DNA from: Buddleja alternifolia
Lineage: Eukaryota > Streptophyta > Magnoliopsida > Lamiales > Scrophulariaceae
DNA length: 64,000 nt
NCBI GenBank assembly: GCA_019426215.1
Contig: CM033408.1
Coordinates: 26,887,953 to 26,951,952, forward strand
Direction: 5' to 3'
The notes below the pieces were generated by a model, which worked only from the letters and a program-made list of their open reading frames with translations, did not search any database and had not been told where the DNA came from. Numbering within the stretch: the stretch's first letter is position 1; each line of letters starts with the position of its first letter. Below, piece after piece: positions 56,890 to 64,000 of this stretch. Both the position numbers and the translations under genes were made by a program.

Positions 56890-59800
56890 GGTTGAAAAAC
56901 AGATCAAACTATGCGGCCTTTACACCTTTTGTTGATGAAGTTTTTGTATCTTGTCCATGTTTGTGTACATTTCTTGAGGAGGACAAAAATAATGTGTGTA
57001 TTCGCGTAGCATTCGCAAACCATGTAAACTCTTTTGTAAACTGATGTGTGTGTGTATATATATATAAGCAGTATGTAATTTTCATTTAAAAAATAAAAAA
57101 TAAATCAAACTACTCGATACTAAATTTTATATTAATCGCTAAATCTACTCAATTAGTTTAATATAACAAAAATGTTTTACAATTTTATTATGTTTGATGG
57201 GTTTCAAACTCAATTCGGTAAGTTGAAAAATAATTAAACAAAATGCGGATATATCAAGTTAATCGATTAGTTGAAAAATAAAACAAATGCAAAAACATCA
57301 AGTTAATCGAGTTCGACTCAATTAAAGGTCGTTAAAGCACGACTCGATTTGCAATCAAACAAGGCTCAGACACATTTTTTGAACTCAATAAAAGTTCAAT
57401 CAAGTTTTAACTGTACCTTATTAAGCTCCACTGACTTTAGTTACACCCTTTATCAACATGAATGGTCGTTGTATTAATAACTTAAGAAAAGCTAGGGTTG
57501 TGTTTGTTTTTGTTTTGGGCTAGGTTTTTGACCAAAACTCAGCCCAAAACTTGTTTGGATATGAATTATTGGCCAAATATGGAGCCCATATTTGGCCAAA
57601 TAATCCAACATGAATTTAGTCAAAAAAATCCAAAAAATCTTGTGGTGCATTTTTTCTCTCACTCTCTCTCTCTCTCAGAGCTCTCTCTCTCTCCTCCCTC
57701 TAGAGTGCTCTCTCTCCCTCGCCTCCCTCTTTCTCCATTCTCTCTCTCTCTCTCCTCCCTCTCTCTGCGCTTTCTCTCTTTGTCTCCGCGCTGTGTGTGT
57801 AATTGTGTGTGTGTGCTTGACAGTGTGTGTGTGCGTGTAATTGTGTGTGTTGGGGGGGGGGGTGGAGAAGACGACACCCACCCCCTTTTTCTTTTCTTTT
57901 TTTTCCCTTTACTTTTTAATTTATTTATAAATATATATATATATATTATATGTATATATACTATATCAAAAAATAAAAAATGGGAATCTTGAGGACACTG
58001 GTCAAGGTGTAAACGAAACCCTAGCTGACTCTAGAGTCTAGATTTCTTGCTGATTACCAATAAAGTAATATATTAATAATTTATTTTAGAAATTTAGTTA
58101 ATTAAAATATAATTTTTAAATTTATTTATAAATTTCATAAATTAATCTAAAATATAAAAAATTTAATTTATATAAACTATTATATAACCTAAACTATTAT
58201 ATATTAATTTAATTAAAAGAATAAAATAATATTTTACACATAATATTTTTATTTTACAATTTTAATAATTTATAATTTTTTTTTGATAATTTGTACTTAT
58301 ATCTCATGTATATTGTAATTTTATAATATTATATATATATACACGTATATTATATATTATATTATATAGAATATATTATTCATATGATATTATACATAAT
58401 ATTATGTAAAATATAATATATATATATATATATGTATATATTATGTATACACTATATAATAGATACACTCTTAAATATAAATACATATATATAAATATAT
58501 TACATCAATTCCAATATATATACATATACTCATTCATATATATTACAATAATTTCAACCTTATGTTATAATATACTTTTCAATCATCAATTAATTATTAA
58601 AACAACCTTTTCAGACAAAAGCTTACATGATTTGACTGCTACAATGATTTTTATTACCTCTGAAAATACAACCAAACACATTTTCACCAAAAAAACACTC
58701 AAATGTTACTTCAAAATAGCTAATCTAAACATATTCTCGCAAAAAATGATTAAAATACTAATTCTTCAAAACAAAATCAAACACATTTCACCAAAATACA
58801 CAACTCCCAATAAAATATTTTACTAAAAACACCACCCAAAATAAAACCAAACACAGCCTAAATTTGTCAACCGGGTTTAATGAGTCGAGTTTCAGCTAGC
58901 TTAAGCTCAAATATTATCGGGCAATCATAGGCTCAAACTCAACCCATGTTATTTTCTTTTGCTTGACCCAAACTCAGGTCACATAATTTTATGAGTGTTG
59001 GGCATATTTAGGGGCAACTCACATTAACAAAGTTTCTTTGCTTCAAAGAAATGCATAAAATATAATTTGCATTTTTAGCCCAAAGAGTTGTAAAACTCGG
59101 CGTGCAATATTTTTTTCAATGTATCAAAATTATTATTTTTTATTCCGAACAGTTGATGATAATTTATCTTACTACCAAAAATAGGGCACTGATTTGGATC
59201 GCCACAACAAGATAGCAACATTAGCACAAAAAACTTCAGTTACTTTTTAGTGAAAGTGAAAAATATAAAAATGTTTGAAGAAGTATTCTAAATTTTTAAA
59301 CGAGTCGGCTTATTCAGGTTGAGCCGTGTGAATCTCAGGCTCGACTCACAATTTTTTCGGGTCCAATTTAAAAAATTTGAACTCAACCCTGCTCATATTT
59401 AATTAGGCTTAGACCATATATAAACAGGTCGAGGTATCGGGTTTCGGGCAGACTCGACTCAAATGACAGCCCTAGAAAAATAACTACTAAAATAATTTCA
59501 AGTAAATTTTTTTATTCATAAAATTCATGAGAATATATTTCAGCCCAAAATACGTTCGGACATTTTTTTGTTCGAAAGACCCAACAACCAACAATTAATA
59601 AATCTAGGGAAAATTACTAACCCACCAGCCCAAAAAAAAAAAAATTATATCCAAAATACCTATGATAATATTTTTCAATCTCAAACAAATCGATCTACAA
59701 ACTTTTCATTAAAAAAAACCCAAAAACTAAAATTAAGTACTTTTTGGAATTAATTACCCTTCATTTATTAAGGTAAGCATAAATTGATCTTTTTTATCAA

Positions 59801-60565
59801 TTTTTTTTATAAAAAAATTTCAAATTGATAAGTTGAATAATACATATTTTTCTTTTTAGTATTAAATGTTTTTATATAGTTTATATTTTATTTTACTATG
59901 GTAATTATCTAAAGATAAATTATTTAAATTTATTTAAGAAGATTAAAAATTTGAAAAATTTGAAATTAAAATTATATATAGTCAGTCATCAATATAAAAT
60001 TTTTAAATAAATAAATCTCCATACTAAACTACAAATGATTAATTTTTTTAGTCTAGAAGGCCAAGGACAATTAAATTCATAAATTTATTAATCCTAAATC
60101 TTGGACTTTCTGGATTGAAAAATATTTTCATGAGTAAATTTATTTTAGGGGGATGTTAATGAGATGGACAACAAGAATTACAAGGAAAATAAATATCAAG
60201 CAAAGGAGGACGTATACATCTAGTTTGGATAAACGAAATCAAAATCTTGGGTGTACGAACAAAAATTAGGGCATGAAACTTCGTCAAGGTTTGTTTCCTC
60301 GTGTCAGATGGAATGATTTCTGCAGGCATTTACACATGAGCACATACAAGATTATATTGTAACTAGTAAATAATTGGCAAAAGTCATGATCCAAATAGTG
60401 GAAAAAAACATAATCGCATTCCCAAAGCTACATATCGTTTTCATGAACTTTCCAGACCCCGGCACTGTCACAACCATTCATGTAGAATACATCGTACACA
60501 TATAACTACGATTACATTGAAAACTTAAAGAGTCCCGGAACTTCCTCATAATCACTCCTCCAAAA
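56890..60565. repeat. Duplication-unit flank, copy iii, interrupted by an element
   Basis: 56890-57490 and 58860-60565 match the flank sequences at 29580-30190 and 50870-51780 in the same order, with a 1.36-kb element in between. The match ends near 60565 (CTCATAATCACTCCTCC), after which unique sequence leads to the PPR gene. This is the right edge of the array. It is non-coding throughout. Confidence 0.65.
57496..58858. mobile_element. PIF/Harbinger-like element, 1,363 bp
   Basis: It starts GGTTGTGTTTGTTTTTG and ends with the inverse of GGCTGTGTTTGGTTTTA. The flanks TAG and TAA are compatible with a 3-bp TWA-type duplication that has since changed. The interior has CT-rich (57655-57780), GT-rich and G-rich tracts and then AT-rich sequence. 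Its right arm (58605-58680) matches the left arm of the element in F-box copy A (19590-19640) in inverse orientation. No transposase is seen. Confidence 0.7.
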
Positions 60566-61282
60566 CCAAATTGGTTATTCCAAATTGCACAATTGCATTA
60601 AATGCAAACAATTCAAGTTTCAAACGAAGTTCCTATCACTGATTGGGTCGAGAAAACAACAGTAGCAACTGCAACGTAAGCTGAATATGGAACAACAATT
60701 CAAGGTCGCATACCCAGACGGAAATTAAGCTCCAGCTCACCAATGCATGTAGAAAAGCTACACGGATTTCAGGCATCAAATCATATAGTACCCATATGTT
60801 CAAAAGCTGCAAGATTATACCAACACTCCTGCATGTTCAGAAGGATTGAACTTGAACCTAATGCTAATCCAAAGAAATTGTTTACAATCATCAGAATCAG
60901 AAATACAGTATGATGATCATAATTATTATTACTCCAAAAATCTTCAATAATTATACTGATGAATTACATATATAATAATAAATCCATCTCCAATACAGGA
61001 ATCATCAAGGCTATGAGTGCAACCTATGACCATCAAGATCCAGTAGCCCTTACAAAAAACTTTGTAATAATCATATTCAAACCATTTCATTGTCTCTGTG
61101 GAGTGAGATAAAAAAGTCGATCAGATCTGTAAAATTAATATATACCTTTATGCATCCAGGAAAATACCAATTGAACATGTTCTACTCTGTGCCTCTCACT
61201 TTTTTAACGCTTTTCAATTTCCTTCTCCGTTTCCTCATCAAAATCCAAGGTCCAAACGAGGCCCTAATCATCAACCTAAAAG
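60566..61282 (-). other. Unique sequence downstream of the PPR gene
   Basis: This sequence is less AT-rich than most of the window and has no recognised repeat. The first few hundred bases before 61283 probably contain the 3' UTR of the minus-strand PPR gene. No other gene is supported. Confidence 0.5.
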
Positions 61283-63694
61283 TTAAGAAGCATTTTGAGC
61301 TGCCATACGAGGAAATTCTTGTTCCTGCTCCTGCACGGGATGTGGACGCGCCATATGTTCTGTCATCATCTGGGGTTGATGTGTCTGTCCTGTAAATTGA
61401 TTAGCATAAGATGTCTGTGGGGATGAAGCTGTCTGCCATGGCATTGTAGTATTTCTTCCCCCCTCGTTTGATATCCTTGGTGGACCCCACGAGCCTCCAT
61501 AATTACTCCTCTGAGGTGGAAAACGACTCGAAAACCTATTCAAAATGTTCTCAATCTCCACCCTTCGCCCTTGTCTCTCAAAAACATCCAACACGAATTC
61601 TTTAAGCGACACAGTAGTTCCAATACCATGATTCATCATCTCTCTAAGTAAATTGGTAGTTGCATCATAATTACCTTCCTCAACTAGACCCCTTATCACA
61701 ATATCATAGGTCGTGACATCGGGTTTTGGTTCTTTATCAACCATTTTGGACAAAATGGGCAAACAATCAGAAGCCTTTCCCTTCTCAATTAAAAACCCGA
61801 ACCACTTATTGGCATAAGGAGGAATAACCCTCAAACCTACCTCAACCATCTTTGAATACTTTTCCATCATATTATCAACATTGTCCATCTTAATATATGC
61901 GTCGATCAATGTTCGATATGTATTAACATCTGGAGATAATGACTTATCGCACAACTGCTTATAGTATATCTCTGCTTCCTCCATCATATCAAGCTCACAG
62001 AGCCTAGTCATCATATTATTAAAACCAGCCACATCCATTTGGAAAGGCTTTGACTTGACTCCTTTACCAGCCCTCTTGAAGACATCCATAGCCTCTTCAA
62101 TCTTTCCTTCCTTGAAACACTCGTTTATCATCATATTGAATGTGTCTGAATTAACTGCTTGGAATGTGGGTGGCGTGTGATCATCCAACATGTCATGGAA
62201 CAAATCCCAAGCTTCTTTCTTCTTCCCATGCTTCAACAACGTTTCCAACAAGACATTTCGTGTTGCAGGCACCATTCTATAATTCCTAGACATCAAATCT
62301 CTGTAAGACTCCATTGCCTCCTTTGGTTTTCCCTGATTGAAAAACCAATCCATAAATGTTGCATTAACAACCCCATCATAAACCGTGCATCGCTCCTTCA
62401 ACTCGTCAAACAGCTCATTAGCTTTATCTAAATTGCCTAAATTCAAGAAACCAAGAATCACATTGTTATAAACCAAAGAATCCGCACCGTGACCCTTGTG
62501 CAACATTTCACGAAGCAAATTCACTGCATCATTCATCCGTCCTGCATCAATGAGCCCTTTTGTTAGGTGACGATATGTAACAGCAGAGGGACTATAGGGA
62601 GCATTCTCAAGAATATACTCATAAGCCTTCAATGCATCCTCTATCTCATTAGACTCACAGTGGGAGACAATGAGGTTATTATATGAAACAATATTCGGTA
62701 TAATATTGAACTGGCGGAAAAAGTATTGGAACAAGGCTTTGGCATCATTATAGCGCTTGGCGCGATACATTGCAGCAATTATCGCGTTGCAAGTGAAGAC
62801 AGTGGGTCTAATTGGCTGGAAAACCGATTGGCGAGCTGTGTAAGAGGCCGAGTCCAGGTCACCAGCACGGATGAGGGACTGCACACGGTTGTGGAGGTTG
62901 AGGCGGAGGCCAACGAGGGCGGAGGTCGAGTCGGGGAGGCGGGGCTTGTCAGGGTTGTTGGCGTTGGACGGAGGTGATTGAGGGTTAGGACGAAGGGCAT
63001 ACAGGGGAGGCTCAATGCGGAGTCTCCTCTTGCGACGGCGGCGCTCCGCCGCAGCTTCCTCCGTCGAGGAGAAGCCATATGACCGTTGGCTGACAAAGGG
63101 GGTGGGAGAGCCGGCGGCGGTATTCGAGGTGGAGAATTGGGGGTTTTGATAATTTGGGGTTACATTGGGAGCGGCGGAGAACTGCGGATTGTGGTGGTAA
63201 TTTGATGCGTTAGCGGCGGCGGACGACGTCGCATTGGAGTTGTAATAATTTGGCGTAAAGTTGGCGGCGGCTTGGAATTGATGATTTTGCTGGTAGTTTG
63301 ATGAGTCGGCGGCGGCGGAGGTGCTGGAGAAAGGGGTATTTTGGTAATTTGGCGTGTAATTGCCTGCGGTGGGGAACTGGGGGTTGTGCTGGTAATTTGA
63401 TGCATCGGCGGCGGCGGCGGTGGAGGTAGTATTGGTGGCGGAGAACTGCGAGGCGTGATAATTTGGCGTGAAATTGGCGGCGGTGGAGAACTGAGGATTG
63501 TGGTGGTAGGTAGATGCATCGGCGGCGGCGTTGGCGGAGGAGAATTGATTGGGGGCGGCGGCGTTAGGGTTAGGGTATTGGGGATCGGCCGGGTGGTGAT
63601 TGGGGGTGGGAACAGGAGAATGGAAGGGGTAAGGGTTGGAGGTGGAGGAGGAATAGCGGCGGAAGGAGCGGAGGAGGAGGCGGCAGAGAGTCAT
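61283..63694 (-). CDS. P-class pentatricopeptide repeat protein, GRP23-like
   Basis: A single-exon frame of 803 residues. The N-terminus (MTLCRLLLRSFRRYSSSTSN) is rich in Arg/Ser and lacks acids, as in a mitochondrial targeting peptide. Residues about 56-192 hold four tandem 33-37-residue Asn/Ala-rich units (SNYHHNPQFS...FTPNYQ). A basic patch (RRRRKRRLR) lies at about 218-226. From about residue 260 to 720 there are roughly ten to twelve PPR motifs (for example VSYNNLIVSHCESNEIEDAL, NSDTFNMMINECFKEGKIEE), followed by a Gln/Pro-rich tail. The motif order and phrases such as TYRHLTKGL, CTVYDGVVNATFM and KCTVYDG-like spacing resemble Arabidopsis GRP23, an embryo-essential PPR linked to mitochondrial RNA editing. 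Here the low-complexity repeats are N-terminal and the Gln-rich tail is short. Orthology is inferred from memory of the family and not tested. Confidence 0.93.
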   Translation of the reverse strand: MTLCRLLLRSFRRYSSSTSNPYPFHSPVPTPNHHPADPQYPNPNAAAPNQFSSANAAADASTYHHNPQFSTAANFTPNYHASQFSATNTTSTAAAADASNYQHNPQFPTAGNYTPNYQNTPFSSTSAAADSSNYQQNHQFQAAANFTPNYYNSNATSSAAANASNYHHNPQFSAAPNVTPNYQNPQFSTSNTAAGSPTPFVSQRSYGFSSTEEAAAERRRRKRRLRIEPPLYALRPNPQSPPSNANNPDKPRLPDSTSALVGLRLNLHNRVQSLIRAGDLDSASYTARQSVFQPIRPTVFTCNAIIAAMYRAKRYNDAKALFQYFFRQFNIIPNIVSYNNLIVSHCESNEIEDALKAYEYILENAPYSPSAVTYRHLTKGLIDAGRMNDAVNLLREMLHKGHGADSLVYNNVILGFLNLGNLDKANELFDELKERCTVYDGVVNATFMDWFFNQGKPKEAMESYRDLMSRNYRMVPATRNVLLETLLKHGKKKEAWDLFHDMLDDHTPPTFQAVNSDTFNMMINECFKEGKIEEAMDVFKRAGKGVKSKPFQMDVAGFNNMMTRLCELDMMEEAEIYYKQLCDKSLSPDVNTYRTLIDAYIKMDNVDNMMEKYSKMVEVGLRVIPPYANKWFGFLIEKGKASDCLPILSKMVDKEPKPDVTTYDIVIRGLVEEGNYDATTNLLREMMNHGIGTTVSLKEFVLDVFERQGRRVEIENILNRFSSRFPPQRSNYGGSWGPPRISNEGGRNTTMPWQTASSPQTSYANQFTGQTHQPQMMTEHMARPHPVQEQEQEFPRMAAQNAS

Positions 63695-63753
63695 GGTTGT
63701 GGTGGTGGTGGTGGTGGAGGAGATAGGAATAGGAATCTGTATGTATAGGTTAG

Positions 63754-63790
63754 AAACCCTAGTTGAGAGCGGGGAGAAGGCTTAAACCCT
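63754..63790 (-). promoter_or_regulatory. Telo-box-like motifs upstream of the PPR gene
   Basis: AAACCCTAG at 63754-63762 and AAACCCT at 63784-63790 lie 60-95 bp before the PPR start codon. Telo-box words (AAACCCTA) are common near the transcription start of plant genes for translation and organelle biogenesis, which fits a PPR gene. Function here is inferred from position only. Confidence 0.35.
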
Positions 63791-64000
63791 TATTTGGTTG
63801 AGAAGACAGTTTAATTTGTATTTATTTAAAATTATAAGGAAAAAACTACCAAAATATACTTTAAATTTTATATCCCAAAAATTCATGTATTCAATTTTAT
63901 ACCCTCAAACTTTTACACAAAGCCGAGACATCGATTCATCCGTTGGGACACATCATCGAAGACTGCCGGAAGCTCATTCGAATGCCATGGGAGCTTGAAC
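63791..64000. other. Window end, upstream of the PPR gene
   Basis: AT-rich to about 63910, then less AT-rich. A plus-strand frame is open to the window end, but no domain or splice signal supports a gene. It may be the edge of a neighbouring repeat or gene outside the window. Confidence 0.35.

Noticed and set aside
57498..57992. 164-residue plus-strand frame rich in Leu/Ser and Val/Cys
   Set aside because: It reads through CT and GT simple repeats in a PIF/Harbinger-like element.
61090..61395. 101-residue plus-strand frame at the PPR 3' end
   Set aside because: It overlaps the antisense of the PPR C-terminus and has no recognisable domain.

Overview
The window looks like nuclear DNA of a flowering plant, most likely a dicot. 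It is AT-rich and has long non-coding stretches, GT-AG introns, plant-type LINE, Copia, Helitron, PIF/Harbinger and Mutator-type elements, and plant-specific gene families (GT14/BC10-like glycosyltransferase, F-box proteins, a P-class PPR protein). The species cannot be named from the sequence. Only four protein-coding genes look intact. One is a two-exon GT14-type glycosyltransferase (15149-18427, +). Two are paralogous F-box genes (34671-36017 and 53590-54933, both -). The fourth is a GRP23-like PPR gene (61283-63694, -).

Layout. 1-15 kb: gene-free, with several inverted-repeat MITEs, a 58-bp triple repeat, and a 405-bp PIF/Harbinger-type MITE beside its 2,981-bp parent-like element. The larger element carries a decayed Myb/SANT ORF and an array of about 190-bp units. 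15-60.5 kb: a head-to-tail array of segmental duplications. The ancestral unit was [flank] - [GT14 gene, +] - [F-box gene, -] - [F-box upstream region], with the two genes convergent. Unit 1 has the intact GT14 gene, but its F-box copy is broken by a nested transposon. Unit 2 (about 29.6-38.6 kb) has a GT14 exon-2 pseudogene split by a very young LTR element, and an intact F-box gene. A third unit survives only as an F-box-upstream remnant near 47.2 kb and possibly its flank. The last unit (about 50.9-60.6 kb) has a GT14 exon-2 pseudogene and an intact F-box gene. 61.3-63.7 kb: the PPR gene, outside the array.

Between and inside the units lie many insertions whose ends I could define by terminal repeats and target-site duplications. 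They include a Copia-type non-autonomous element with two LTRs that read as identical (30838-33682), a solo LTR (38644-39299), a 5'-truncated LINE (about 39655-43380) and a minus-strand non-autonomous Helitron (48186-50302). There are also several Mutator-type MITEs with 9-11 bp duplications, several PIF/Harbinger-type elements with 3-bp duplications, and a family sitting in TA microsatellites that is filled with copies of a short CTGTATAATG-like word. A 2.1-kb palindrome (44843-46988) is built from about 190-bp repeats in opposite orientations; the same repeat forms the array at 12.8-13.45 kb.

Functionally the genes are independent: cell-surface or Golgi glycosylation (GT14), ubiquitin-ligase substrate recognition (F-box) and organellar RNA metabolism (PPR). 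The main story is structural: tandem duplication, reciprocal loss of GT14 and F-box copies, and layered transposon insertion. All coordinates and matches were read by eye; no alignment or database search was run.
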